In this document: in pieces, positions 8,096-16,823 of the stretch
Layout of the letters: every line of letters begins with the position of its first letter
Numbering within the stretch: the stretch's first letter is position 1
Position numbers and translations under genes: made by a program
Source: Clostridia bacterium
Lineage (GTDB): Bacteria > Bacillota > Clostridia > Christensenellales > QALW01
DNA: 64,000 nucleotides
Reading direction: 5' to 3'
Assembly: GCA_017502165.1 (NCBI GenBank)
Contig: JAFVVO010000030.1
Location: 1-64,000, forward strand
The notes under the pieces: model-generated
The model's input: the letters and a program-made list of their open reading frames with translations, nothing else
What the model was told of the DNA's origin: nothing
Database searches by the model: none

Positions 8096-8144
8096 AAACT
8101 GAAATATTGTTTTATAATAAATTATTTATTTACGGGAGTAAAAT

Positions 8145-9434
8145 ATGAAAGAAACAAGAATTGAAACTAAATGTATCCAGGCAGGCTACGTTCCGGGTAA
8201 TGGCGAGCCCAGACAGATTCCTATTATTCAGAGCACTACCTTTAAGTACGATACAAGTGAGGATATGGGAAAGCTTTTCGACCTTGAAGCCAGCGGATAT
8301 TTTTATACAAGACTTCAGAATCCCACAAACGACTATGTTGCCGCAAAAATTGCCGCGCTTGAGGGCGGTACTGCCGCAATGCTTACCTCATCGGGTCAGG
8401 CGGCAAACTTCTTTGCGATTTTTAACATTGCGTCCCAGGGCGACCACGTTGTTTGCGCTTCTACAGTTTACGGCGGAACGTTTAATCTGTTCTCCGTTAC
8501 AATGAAGCGTATGGGTATTGATTTTACATTCGTTTCGCCTTATTGCACAGATGAAGAGCTTGAAAAAGCGTTTAAGCCTAACACCAAGGCAGTTTTCGGT
8601 GAAACTATTGCTAATCCCGCATTAGTAGTACTTGATATTGAGCGTTTTGCCATTGCCGCACACGCACACGGTGTTCCGCTTATTATTGATAACACCTTTG
8701 CTACACCCGTTCTTTGCCGTCCCTTTGAGTTTGGTGCAGATATTGTTACCCATTCAACCACCAAATATATGGACGGTCACGGTGCAGGTGTTGGCGGCTG
8801 TATTGTTGACAGCGGTAAGTTTGATTGGACAAAGTATCCCGATAAATTCCCCGGTCTTTGCACTCCCGATGAAAGCTATCACGGCGTAACTTATACTGAA
8901 AGATTCGGTTTAGAGGGCGCCTTTATTACAAAGGCAACTGCACAGCTTATGCGTGATTTTGGTGCAATTCAGTCACCCCAAAATGCGTTCTTGCTTAATT
9001 TGGGTCTTGAAAGCCTACACGTGCGAATGGAGCGTCATTGCCTTAATGCGCAGAAGATTGCTGAATTCTTAGAAAAGCATCCTATGGTTGCTTGGGTAAA
9101 ATACAGCGGTCTTGAAAGCGATAAGGACTACGCTTTGGCACAGAAGTATCTTCCCAAGGGCTCTTGCGGTGTAGTTAGCTTTGGCGTTAAGGGCGGCAGA
9201 AAGGCGGCTGAGGCCTTTATGAAGGAGCTTAAGCTTGCTTCTATTGAAACTCACGTTGCTGATGCACGTACTTGTTGTTTGCACCCTGCAAGCGCAACGC
9301 ACAGACAGATGAATGATGAAGAGCTTGTTGCTGCAGGCGTTTCACCTGACCTTGTAAGGCTTTCGGTTGGTATTGAAAATGCCGATGACCTTATTGAAGA
9401 TCTTGACCAAGCCTTAAACACTCTTACCAAATAG
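8145..9434 (+). CDS. metY: O-acetylhomoserine sulfhydrylase / aminocarboxypropyltransferase
   Basis: This PLP enzyme condenses O-acetylhomoserine with sulfide (or methanethiol) to give homocysteine (or methionine). At 429 residues it has the usual MetY length, longer than cystathionine gamma-synthase (about 380). Motifs include YFYTRLQNPTND (PLP phosphate contact Tyr/Arg), SSGQAANF, an IDNTFATPVL stretch with the PLP-pyridine Asp, and the Schiff-base Lys in THSTTKYMDGHG. ATG 8145 follows a GGGAG ribosome site. It is followed after 41 bases by metA, whose active-site residue fits acetyl-CoA use, so the two form a consistent direct-sulfhydrylation route. Confidence 0.93.
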   Translation: MKETRIETKCIQAGYVPGNGEPRQIPIIQSTTFKYDTSEDMGKLFDLEASGYFYTRLQNPTNDYVAAKIAALEGGTAAMLTSSGQAANFFAIFNIASQGDHVVCASTVYGGTFNLFSVTMKRMGIDFTFVSPYCTDEELEKAFKPNTKAVFGETIANPALVVLDIERFAIAAHAHGVPLIIDNTFATPVLCRPFEFGADIVTHSTTKYMDGHGAGVGGCIVDSGKFDWTKYPDKFPGLCTPDESYHGVTYTERFGLEGAFITKATAQLMRDFGAIQSPQNAFLLNLGLESLHVRMERHCLNAQKIAEFLEKHPMVAWVKYSGLESDKDYALAQKYLPKGSCGVVSFGVKGGRKAAEAFMKELKLASIETHVADARTCCLHPASATHRQMNDEELVAAGVSPDLVRLSVGIENADDLIEDLDQALNTLTK

Positions 9435-9475
9435 GCTTTAAGATATAATTATTTGGTTAAATTAAGGAGAGAAGT

Positions 9476-10393
9476 ATGCCCATTAAAATCCCTAACGCGC
9501 TTCCTGCGACGGAAACGCTCCAAAATGAGAATATTTTCGTTATGACGGAAACCCGCGCGTTATCCCAGGATATTCGTCCGCTTAAAATACTACTGCTTAA
9601 TCTGATGCCCACTAAGGTTGAGACGGAGACGCAGTTGGCACGTATTTTAGGCAATACGCCCTTGCAGGTGGAGCTTGAGCTGATTCACACTCGCACGCAT
9701 AAGTCGAAAAACGTGTCGCAAGAGCATTTGCTTGCGTTTTATAAGACCTTTGACGAAATTAAACAAAACCATTATGACGGTATGATTATAACCGGCGCTC
9801 CCGTCGAAAAGCTCGAGTTTGAGGAAGTAACCTATTGGCAAGAGCTTTGCGAAATTATGGAGTGGACTAAAACCCACGTTACAAGCACCTTCCATATTTG
9901 TTGGGGCGCTCAGGCAGGTCTTTATTACCATTACGGAATTAAGAAATATCCTCTTGATGAAAAAATGTTCGGCGTGTTCAAGCATAAGGTGACACGTAAA
10001 TCTTCAATGCTTTTCCGCGGGGCAGACGATGAGTTTATGGTGCCTCATTCACGGCACACTACCATCAGGCAGGAGGATATTGAGAAGATTCCCGAGCTTC
10101 GAATACTTGCAACCAGCGAGGAAGCGGGCGTTTATGCTATTGCTACCGACGGGGGAAAGCAGATTTTTGTTACCGGCCATTCCGAATACGATGCCGATAC
10201 GCTTAAAAAAGAGTATTTGCGTGATAAAAACGCAGGTCTTGATATTAAGGTTCCCGTAAATTATTTCCCTGACGACAATGACGAAAATGAGCCTCTTGTT
10301 TCCTGGCGCAGTCACGCAAACCTTATATATTCTAATTGGCTTAACTATTACGTTTACCAGGTGACTCCCTACGAGATTACCTCAAGCAAATAA
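9476..10393 (+). CDS. metA: Homoserine O-acetyltransferase (MetA/HTS family)
   Basis: This 305-residue class I glutamine amidotransferase-like enzyme transfers an acyl group from CoA to L-homoserine. The nucleophile Cys is at residue 142 in [11 protein letters not shown]. The later GHSEYD segment (about residue 236) holds the catalytic His and Glu. Residue 111, in GAPVEKLEF, is Glu. In this family Glu at that position is known to select acetyl-CoA, while Gly selects succinyl-CoA. I therefore call it an acetyltransferase, although the family name is homoserine O-succinyltransferase. It is the second gene of the metY-metA pair and is followed by a strong terminator. Confidence 0.93.
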   Translation: MPIKIPNALPATETLQNENIFVMTETRALSQDIRPLKILLLNLMPTKVETETQLARILGNTPLQVELELIHTRTHKSKNVSQEHLLAFYKTFDEIKQNHYDGMIITGAPVEKLEFEEVTYWQELCEIMEWTKTHVTSTFHICWGAQAGLYYHYGIKKYPLDEKMFGVFKHKVTRKSSMLFRGADDEFMVPHSRHTTIRQEDIEKIPELRILATSEEAGVYAIATDGGKQIFVTGHSEYDADTLKKEYLRDKNAGLDIKVPVNYFPDDNDENEPLVSWRSHANLIYSNWLNYYVYQVTPYEITSSK

Positions 10394-10397
10394 AAAA

Positions 10398-10423
10398 TGC
10401 AGTAAACCGCCGTGTTTACTGCA
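10398..10423 (+). terminator. Terminator after metA
   Basis: A perfect 10-base stem (TGCAGTAAAC / GTTTACTGCA) with a 6-base loop is followed by TAATTTTTGT, five bases after the metA stop codon. Confidence 0.85.
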
Positions 10424-10452
10424 TAATTTTTGTAAAAAAACGAAAAAACCCT

Positions 10453-10481
10453 TTGACTACATCGCTTTAGCGTGCTATAAT
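10453..10481 (+). promoter_or_regulatory. Promoter of the yerC-his operon
   Basis: TTGACT (10453-10458) and TATAAT (10476-10481) have a 17-base spacer. The promoter is overlapped by a palindrome at 10465-10488. Confidence 0.85.
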
Positions 10482-10488
10482 GCTAAAG
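10465..10488. promoter_or_regulatory. Palindromic operator candidate over the his promoter -10
   Basis: CTTTAGC (10465-10471) and GCTAAAG (10482-10488) are perfect inverted arms with a 10-base spacer that contains most of the -10 element. A dimeric repressor bound here would block RNA polymerase. The obvious candidate is the TrpR-like protein encoded 25 bases downstream. Confidence 0.7.
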
Positions 10489-10512
10489 TAATAAAGTGAC
10501 GGAAGGTGTATT

Positions 10513-10809
10513 ATGAAAAAATTTGACAGAGCTGCACTTGAAAAGCTGTTTTCGGCTATGCTTCTTTTAGAAAATGAGGAGGAGTGCGAAAACTTCTTGA
10601 ATGATATTTGTACTGTGCAGGAGCTGGAGGCCTTGGCACAGCGTTTTGACGTAGCTTGCAAGCTTTCCTCGGGCAAGGTTTATTCTGAAATCAGCGCGGA
10701 GACGGGAGCAAGTCCTGCGACAGTTTCAAGGGTAAACCGTTGCATTAAGTACGGTAACGGCGGTTACAAGACCGTTATTGACAGATTAGGAGATAAGGCA
10801 AATGATTGA
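10513..10809 (+). CDS. yerC: TrpR-like regulator, YerC/YecD family (probable histidine operon repressor)
   Basis: This 98-residue protein belongs to the YerC/YecD branch of the TrpR superfamily. The helix-turn-helix is in the second half: TVQELEALAQRFDVACKL, followed by SEISAETGASPATVSRVNR, whose last part is the recognition helix. Ribosome site GGAAGG precedes ATG 10513. It is the first gene of the his operon and overlaps hisZ by 8 bases. Comparative work on Gram-positive bacteria has linked this family to histidine regulons under the name HisR. Together with the palindrome over the -10, I infer that it represses the operon when histidine is plentiful. Ligand and binding are not shown by sequence alone. 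Confidence 0.88.
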   Translation: MKKFDRAALEKLFSAMLLLENEEECENFLNDICTVQELEALAQRFDVACKLSSGKVYSEISAETGASPATVSRVNRCIKYGNGGYKTVIDRLGDKAND

Positions 10810-11899
10810 TGAGAAGATTTTGAATAACGTTGAGCTTGCTATTTTTAAGCTTCGTTCATTATATAACGCTTACGGATATTCTCAATATAAAATGAGCAAG
10901 TTTGAGGAGTATGATTATTACGTTAAGAATAAGGATTTCCTTATTTCTGACAGAATAATTACCTTTACCGATACTAACGGTAAGCTTCTTGCACTTAAGC
11001 CTGACGTAACGCTTTCGATAATTAAGCAGGTTTCTGAAAGCAATTCGGTGCAAAAGCTTTACTATAATGAAAACGTTTACAGAGTTTCGGGTGAATCACA
11101 CAAATTCAAGGAAATTATGCAGACAGGTCTTGAATGCGTAGGCAAAATCGGCATTTACGAAATTTGCGAGGTTACCGCTCTTGCCATTAAGAGCCTTGAA
11201 TGTATTGATGAAAATTATCAGCTTGATATTTCCCATGCAGGCTTTGTTCAGGCACTTCTTAAGGAGCAGGGCTTCGAAAAGGAAACGGAAGAAAAGGTTT
11301 CGGAATATATTTCTGCCAAAAATTCGGGCGGAATAAACAAATTGCTTGAAAAGGGCGAAATAAACGAAACACAGGCAAAGATAGCAAATGCTTTAATCGT
11401 TAACTACAAAAACTGCGCGCAGGTGCTTGAGGCTGTAGGCGAAGTAGGGCAGGAGGCTAAAAATGCCTTTGACGAATTCTGCCGAGTGCTTGATTGTATT
11501 GGTGACCTCGGAAAGAGTGAAAACGTTAACATTAACTTTTCCCTTGCAAACAATATGAGCTACTACAGCGGTATAGTTTTCAAGGGATATATTCAGGGGA
11601 TTCCTACGGGAGTTCTTTCGGGCGGTCAGTACGATAAGCTGATGAAAAAGCTTAAAAAGGACGCCAGCGCAGTTGGTTTTGCCGTGTATCTTGACGGATT
11701 TGAACGTCATAAGCTTTCGAATCCCGAATTTGATGCGGACGTGGTTTTGATTAAGGATGCTTCCGTATCTTCGGCGGAAATTCTTAAAACGGTTGAAGAG
11801 CTTTCGAAAAACGGAGAATCGGTACTTGTGCTTGATAAGGCGGATTCTAAGATTAAAAGTCGCAGAACGGTTGACGCTTTGGGAAGGGAGATAAAATAA
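10802..11899 (+). CDS. hisZ: ATP phosphoribosyltransferase regulatory subunit HisZ
   Basis: HisZ is a class II histidyl-tRNA-synthetase-like protein without aminoacylation activity. It forms an octamer with short-form HisG and is needed for activity and histidine feedback. The 365-residue product shows synthetase-like motif 2 (FKEIMQTGLECVG, about residue 103) and an active-site-like strand (YYSGIVFKGYI, about 255), with no anticodon-binding domain of HisRS type. The start is supported by AGGAG nine bases upstream of ATG 10802. It overlaps the regulator gene and directly abuts hisG, which is of the short type, as expected for a HisZ-dependent system. Confidence 0.93.
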   Translation: MIDEKILNNVELAIFKLRSLYNAYGYSQYKMSKFEEYDYYVKNKDFLISDRIITFTDTNGKLLALKPDVTLSIIKQVSESNSVQKLYYNENVYRVSGESHKFKEIMQTGLECVGKIGIYEICEVTALAIKSLECIDENYQLDISHAGFVQALLKEQGFEKETEEKVSEYISAKNSGGINKLLEKGEINETQAKIANALIVNYKNCAQVLEAVGEVGQEAKNAFDEFCRVLDCIGDLGKSENVNINFSLANNMSYYSGIVFKGYIQGIPTGVLSGGQYDKLMKKLKKDASAVGFAVYLDGFERHKLSNPEFDADVVLIKDASVSSAEILKTVEELSKNGESVLVLDKADSKIKSRRTVDALGREIK

Positions 11900-12529
11900 A
11901 TGTTGAATATTGCGCTTCCCAAGGGCAGACTTGGTGAAAAGGTTTACGATTATTTTGAACAGGCAGGCTTTGACTGCGCGGAAATAAGTGAGGTTAACAG
12001 AAAGCTTACCTTTGAAAACGAAGAAAAGGGAATAAGATTTTTCTGGGTTAAACCGTCAGACGTTCCGATTTACGTTGAACGTGGCGCGGCAGATATCGGC
12101 GTTGCAGGTAAGGATATTCTTTTAGAAGCGGAGCCTGACGTTTACGAGTTGCTTGACTTAAAAATGGGCGTTTGCCGTATGGCAGTTGCCGCCAAAAAGA
12201 ATTTTAGAGATAATACGGCAACCACATTAAAGGTTGCAACAAAATTCTCTAATATTGCCGCAAAGTATTACGCACAAAAGGGCAGAGATATTGATATTAT
12301 TCATCTTAACGGTTCCATTGAGCTTGCACCTATTTTAGGACTTTCGGACGTTATTGTGGATATTGTTGAAACGGGTAAAACCCTACTTGAAAACGGTCTT
12401 GAGCCAATCGAGGATATTGTGCCCATCAGCGCAAGGCTGATTGCCAACAAGGCGGCTTTCGGGTTTAAGGAAGACAAAATTAACGAGATTAAAAATAAAC
12501 TTGAAGAAATTGTGGAGAGCAAGAAATGA
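11900..12529 (+). CDS. hisG: ATP phosphoribosyltransferase, short form HisG
   Basis: HisG catalyses the first step of histidine synthesis, condensing ATP and PRPP to phosphoribosyl-ATP. The 209-residue length marks the short HisG(S) form, which lacks the C-terminal regulatory ACT-like domain and works with HisZ. Visible motifs are the N-terminal IALPKGRLGE, the periplasmic-binding-like GAADIGVAGKDIL, and the PRPP loop region near LNGSIELAPILGLSDVIVDIVETGKTL. ATG 11900 follows the hisZ stop directly, and its own stop overlaps hisD by 4 bases. Confidence 0.95.
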   Translation: MLNIALPKGRLGEKVYDYFEQAGFDCAEISEVNRKLTFENEEKGIRFFWVKPSDVPIYVERGAADIGVAGKDILLEAEPDVYELLDLKMGVCRMAVAAKKNFRDNTATTLKVATKFSNIAAKYYAQKGRDIDIIHLNGSIELAPILGLSDVIVDIVETGKTLLENGLEPIEDIVPISARLIANKAAFGFKEDKINEIKNKLEEIVESKK

Positions 12530-13806
12530 TTAAGATCTATTCCTACGGAGCAGTTGCTAACGACGAAATTTTTGCCCGTTCAAATCCTACGGCGGACGTT
12601 TCGGGTATTGTTGCCGATATAATTGAAAACGTAAAAAATAACGGTGATAAGGCGTTAAAGGAATATTCTGAGCGCTTTGATGGTGCTAAATTGACTTCTA
12701 TTGAGGTTAGTGAAGAGGAAATTACCGAAGCCTTTGAACTGGTAGACGATAATTTTATAAGAATATTAAAAGAAGCGGCAGAAAATATCAGAGCCTTTCA
12801 CTCAGCCCAAAAGCGTAACAGCTTTATTATCAATGAAAAAGAGGGCGTTGTTTTAGGACAGAAGGTTGTGCCCATTGAAAAGGTTGGTCTGTACGTTCCC
12901 GGCGGCACTGCGGCTTATCCTTCAACGGTGCTTATGGACAGTATTCCTGCCAGCATTGCAGGCTGCAAGGAAATTTGCATCTGCACTCCTCCCGGAAAGG
13001 ACGGCAAGGTTAATCCCGTGATTTTAGCGGCGGCGCGTATTGCGGGCGTTACTAAAATTTTCAAGGTTGGCGGCGCTCAGGCAGTTGCGGCTCTTGCTTA
13101 CGGAACTGAAACCGTTACAAAGGTGGATAAAATTGTCGGCCCCGGTAACGCGTTCGTTGCTGAAGCCAAGCGTCAGGTGTTCGGCTTGGTAAATATTGAT
13201 ATGATTGCAGGCCCCAGCGAGATTTTAGTTGTTGCTGACGGAAAGAGCAATCCTGATTTTGTTGCGGCTGACTTACTTTCCCAAGCAGAGCACGATAAAA
13301 ACGCTTCGGCGGTGCTTGTTTGCGACAGTATGGAATTGGCTCAGGCGGTTGCTGAGAGTATTGAAGAACAGCTTGAAAAGTTAAATAGAAAAGATATTGC
13401 AAGAGCTTCTATTGATAACAACGGTAAGATAATCGTTGCAGATTGCATTGAAAAGGCTATTGATATTGCCAACGAAATTGCTCCTGAGCATTTAGAGCTT
13501 TGTCTTGATAATCCCTTTGATTATCTTGATTCTATTAAGCACGCAGGAAGCATTTTTATGGGTAGATATTGCCCTGAGGCCTTAGGTGACTATTTTGCAG
13601 GTCCTAACCACACGCTTCCCACAAGCGGTACGGCAAGATTTTCGTCACCTCTTTCGGTAGAGGATTTCGTTAAGACGATGCAGTATTCATATTACACACA
13701 AAACGCACTTAATAAGGTTGCCGAGGACGTGGCGTATTTCGCTAATAAGGAAGGTCTTGATGCTCACGCTAACAGCGCAAGAATAAGAATGAAGGATAAT
13801 AAATAA
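12526..13806 (+). CDS. hisD: Histidinol dehydrogenase
   Basis: HisD oxidises L-histidinol to L-histidine in two NAD-dependent steps through histidinal, using a zinc ion. The 426-residue protein carries the family segments VGLYVPGGTAAYPSTVLM (about residue 123), VGGAQAVAALAYGTETV, VDKIVGPGN, IDMIAGPSEILVVAD, and the zinc/catalytic region with DLLSQAEHD and EIAPEHLE. The late GPNHTLPT motif is also present. Length is normal for bacterial HisD. It is translationally coupled to hisG and hisC on either side. Confidence 0.95.
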   Translation: MIKIYSYGAVANDEIFARSNPTADVSGIVADIIENVKNNGDKALKEYSERFDGAKLTSIEVSEEEITEAFELVDDNFIRILKEAAENIRAFHSAQKRNSFIINEKEGVVLGQKVVPIEKVGLYVPGGTAAYPSTVLMDSIPASIAGCKEICICTPPGKDGKVNPVILAAARIAGVTKIFKVGGAQAVAALAYGTETVTKVDKIVGPGNAFVAEAKRQVFGLVNIDMIAGPSEILVVADGKSNPDFVAADLLSQAEHDKNASAVLVCDSMELAQAVAESIEEQLEKLNRKDIARASIDNNGKIIVADCIEKAIDIANEIAPEHLELCLDNPFDYLDSIKHAGSIFMGRYCPEALGDYFAGPNHTLPTSGTARFSSPLSVEDFVKTMQYSYYTQNALNKVAEDVAYFANKEGLDAHANSARIRMKDNK

Positions 13807-14873
13807 TGAGTAAGTTTTTAAGTCCCTTGTATTCTTCACTTGTTGAATACGTGCCGGGGGAACAACCCCAGGATAAAAAATATATAAAGCTTAATACAAA
13901 TGAGTCGCCTTTTCCGCCCTGCAGACAGGTGCTTGAGGCTCTTAATGAAAAGGAGACGGCAAGGCTTAACCTTTATTGCGATCCCGAAAGCAAAATGCTT
14001 AAAGAAGCATTGGCAAAGCAGTACGGAGTAAAAAAGGAAAATGTTTTCGTTGCAAACGGCTCGGACGATATTCTTAACTTTGCTTTTATGGCATACGCCC
14101 GTGAAGACGGTTGTGCTTTTGCAGATATTACTTACGGCTTCTATAAGGTTTTTGCACAGCTTTACGGCATAAACGCACAGATAATTCCGTTAAAAGCCGA
14201 TTTTACATTGTCTGCTGACGATTATTGCGGAATAAATAAGTTTATTGCCATTGCAAACCCTAATGCTCCTACGGGAATTTGCTTACCGCTTGCTGAGATA
14301 GAAAAAGTGATTGAGTCTAACCCCGACAACGTTGTGTTGATTGACGAAGCATACGTTGACTTTGGCGGTGAATCTGCAATAAAGCTGATTGATAAATATC
14401 CTAACCTGCTTGTTGTACAGACTTTCTCGAAATCTCGTTCTATGGCAGGGGCAAGGCTTGGCTTTGCAATAGCAAACGAGCAGTTGATAAAGGACCTTGA
14501 AAAGATAAAGTTTTCAACTAATCCTTATAACGTTAACCGTCTTACTCAGCTTGCGGGAATTTGCACCATAGAAAATCAGGCTTATTATGATAAAAATGCA
14601 AAGGAAATTATTGCAAGCAGAGAGTTTACCACTAAAAAGCTTGAAGAATTAGGCTTTACGGTGCTTGATTCAAAGGCAAACTTCATTTTTGCCAAAAGTG
14701 ATAAGATTTCAGGCGAAGAATTGTATTTAAGTCTGAAGGAAAGAGGTATTCTTGTTCGTCACTTTACGGCAGAAAGAATTAAAGAATTTAACAGAATTAC
14801 AATCGGTACACTTCAGCAGATGGAATGCTTTATCAAGGAAACTGAAAACATTTTGAAGGAGAAAAATTTATGA
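13806..14873 (+). CDS. hisC: Histidinol-phosphate aminotransferase
   Basis: HisC is a fold-type I PLP aminotransferase converting imidazole-acetol phosphate and glutamate to histidinol phosphate. The 355-residue protein shows LNTNESPFPP at the N-terminus (substrate contact), NGSDDILNF, the NPNAPTG motif, IDEAYVDF, and the Schiff-base Lys in TFSKSRSMAGARLGF (about residue 211). The start codon shares a base with the hisD stop. The next gene, hisB, overlaps by 4 bases. Confidence 0.93.
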   Translation: MSKFLSPLYSSLVEYVPGEQPQDKKYIKLNTNESPFPPCRQVLEALNEKETARLNLYCDPESKMLKEALAKQYGVKKENVFVANGSDDILNFAFMAYAREDGCAFADITYGFYKVFAQLYGINAQIIPLKADFTLSADDYCGINKFIAIANPNAPTGICLPLAEIEKVIESNPDNVVLIDEAYVDFGGESAIKLIDKYPNLLVVQTFSKSRSMAGARLGFAIANEQLIKDLEKIKFSTNPYNVNRLTQLAGICTIENQAYYDKNAKEIIASREFTTKKLEELGFTVLDSKANFIFAKSDKISGEELYLSLKERGILVRHFTAERIKEFNRITIGTLQQMECFIKETENILKEKNL

Positions 14874-15460
14874 GAAACGCAAATATCAAACGTAAAACAA
14901 ACGAAACGGATATAACACTTTCTCTCGCTCTTGACGGAAAAGGAAGCAACGAAATCGAAACAGGCTGCGGTTTTATGGACCACATGCTTGAGCTTTTTGC
15001 CCGTCACGGAAAATTTGACCTTGCGGTTAAGTGCGCAGGAGATACAAACGTAGATTATCATCACACGGTAGAAGACATTGGTATTTGCTTAGGCAAGGCC
15101 TTTGCCGATGCGCTGGGAGATATGAAAGGCATTTACCGTTACGGTAGCACAATTTTGCCTATGGATGAGGCTCTTGTGCTGACTGCAGTTGATTTTTCAG
15201 GCAGAGCGCACCTTTCCTTCAGAGTTAAAATGCCTGCCAAGAGAGTAGGGGATTTCGACACGGAGCTTGTGCGTGAATTTTTAGAAGCATTTGTGCGCCA
15301 CGCTAACATAACACTCCACGTTCGCACTTTAGCGGGAGATAACACACATCACATTATTGAAGGTCTCTTTAAGTCCTTGGCTCGCACACTTAAGCAGGCG
15401 GTTAAGATTGACAGTGAAAATCCCGATGAGATTCCTTCTACAAAAGGCGTTTTAGTTTAA
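14870..15460 (+). CDS. hisB: Imidazoleglycerol-phosphate dehydratase
   Basis: This 196-residue enzyme dehydrates imidazoleglycerol phosphate to imidazole-acetol phosphate using two manganese ions. Metal-binding His and Glu motifs are present twice, as in the family's duplicated fold: DHMLELFARHG and DYHHTVEDIGI in the first half, and RHANITLHV and THHIIEGLFK in the second. It is the monofunctional form, without the HAD phosphatase domain of enteric HisB. That fits the separate PHP-type phosphatase at the end of this operon. Confidence 0.95.
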   Translation: MRNANIKRKTNETDITLSLALDGKGSNEIETGCGFMDHMLELFARHGKFDLAVKCAGDTNVDYHHTVEDIGICLGKAFADALGDMKGIYRYGSTILPMDEALVLTAVDFSGRAHLSFRVKMPAKRVGDFDTELVREFLEAFVRHANITLHVRTLAGDNTHHIIEGLFKSLARTLKQAVKIDSENPDEIPSTKGVLV

Positions 15461-15470
15461 GAGGTAAAAA

Positions 15471-16082
15471 ATGATAGCAATTATTGATTACGGCGTGGGG
15501 AATTTGTTTTCCCTGCAGTCGTCATTTAATGCCATTGGCGCTGAGGCGATTGTAACAAAAGATAAAACCGTTATTGAAAATGCAGAAAAACTGATTTTAC
15601 CCGGCGTTGGCGCCTTTGAAGATGCTGCAAAAAAACTGCGTGAAAGCGGACTTGGAGAAGTTTTGAAGAATGAAGTGCAAAAGGGCAAAACGGTTATGGG
15701 CATTTGCCTTGGTATGCAGTTGCTTTTTGATAAAAGCTATGAATTTGGCGTTCACGAGGGACTTGGTTTAATTCCCGGCAACATCGTTCCTTTTGCCGAT
15801 AAGATAGATTCAAGCTTTCAGATTCCCCAAATTGGTTGGAATAATCTTAAGCTTTACGACGGCTCTACTATATTCAAGAACATAAACGACGGCGATTTCG
15901 TTTATTTTGTTCATTCTTATTATGCTGAGTGCGATAAAAAATACGTGCTTGCTACTTCTGATTACGGTATTGAATTTACTGCCGCGGTCGGCAGAGATAA
16001 CGTTTTTGGTTGCCAGTTTCATCCCGAAAAAAGCGGTGAGGTTGGCTTAAACATTCTTCGTGGCTTCTGCCAGATGAAATAG
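15471..16082 (+). CDS. hisH: Imidazole glycerol phosphate synthase, glutaminase subunit
   Basis: HisH is the class I glutamine amidotransferase half of IGP synthase and passes ammonia to HisF. The 203-residue protein shows LPGVGAFEDA near the oxyanion strand, the nucleophile Cys in GICLGMQLLF (about residue 80), and the His-Glu pair in GCQFHPEKSG near the C-terminus. GAGGT precedes ATG 15471. Its partner hisF lies two genes downstream, with hisA between, the common hisHAF order. Confidence 0.95.
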   Translation: MIAIIDYGVGNLFSLQSSFNAIGAEAIVTKDKTVIENAEKLILPGVGAFEDAAKKLRESGLGEVLKNEVQKGKTVMGICLGMQLLFDKSYEFGVHEGLGLIPGNIVPFADKIDSSFQIPQIGWNNLKLYDGSTIFKNINDGDFVYFVHSYYAECDKKYVLATSDYGIEFTAAVGRDNVFGCQFHPEKSGEVGLNILRGFCQMK

Positions 16083-16094
16083 AAAGGTATTTTT

Positions 16095-16823
16095 ATGATA
16101 ATTCTTCCTGCTATTGATTTGTTTTCGGGTTGTGCGGTTCGTCTTTATAAGGGCGATTACAACCAAATGACTGTGTATAGCCATAATCCCGAAGAAATTG
16201 CCCTTGATTTTGCTTCAAGCGGCGCAACGAATATTCATATCGTTGACCTTGAGGGCGCAAAATCCGGTGAAACTCCTAATATTGAAACTGTTAAAAAGAT
16301 TATAAAGGCTTCAGGTCTTGATGCTGAAATAGGCGGCGGAATCCGTAGTATGCAAACGGTAGAAAAGTATCTTGAAGCAGGTGTTAAAAGAGTAATTTTA
16401 GGTACTGCTGCCGTTGAAAACAGAGATTTTTTGCTTGAAGCGGTTGAGAAGTACGGCGACAAAATTGCCGTTGGGGCAGATATTCTTGACGATAAGGTTG
16501 CCATTAAGGGCTGGACGGAGAAATCGGCTCTTTCTCAAAATGATTTCTTTGACGATTTAGAGCGCATTGGCGTTAAAACGGTAATTTGTACGGATATTTC
16601 CAAAGACGGTACGATGCAGGGCACTAACCGTCAGCTTTACAAGGAGCTTAACGAAAAATACGATATAAATATTATTGCTTCCGGTGGAGTTAACTCCATT
16701 GATGACATAATTGCCTTGAACAAAATGAATTTGTTTGGCGCAATTATCGGAAAAGCCTATTATACGGGTGCAATTAACATTAAAGAAGCGGTAGAGGTGA
16801 CAAAATGCTTACCAAACGAATAA
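16095..16823 (+). CDS. hisA: ProFAR isomerase HisA
   Basis: HisA is a (beta-alpha)8 barrel that isomerises ProFAR to PRFAR by an Amadori rearrangement. The 242-residue protein begins IILPAIDLFSGCAVRL, where Asp8 is the catalytic base. The half-barrel repeat is visible in the paired phosphate loops EIGGGIRSM and IASGGVNSIDD and in the catalytic TDISKDGTM strand holding the second Asp. It overlaps hisF by 19 bases, implying coupled translation. Confidence 0.95.
   Translation: MIILPAIDLFSGCAVRLYKGDYNQMTVYSHNPEEIALDFASSGATNIHIVDLEGAKSGETPNIETVKKIIKASGLDAEIGGGIRSMQTVEKYLEAGVKRVILGTAAVENRDFLLEAVEKYGDKIAVGADILDDKVAIKGWTEKSALSQNDFFDDLERIGVKTVICTDISKDGTMQGTNRQLYKELNEKYDINIIASGGVNSIDDIIALNKMNLFGAIIGKAYYTGAINIKEAVEVTKCLPNE

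Noticed and set aside
8096-8144. SAM riboswitch or Met T-box upstream of metY
   Set aside because: The leader after a consensus promoter is only about 45 bases and shows no T-box or S-box motif or terminator.
10489-10512. Histidine T-box or attenuator before the his operon
   Set aside because: Only about 25 bases lie between the -10 and the first gene, with no T-box sequence or run of His codons.
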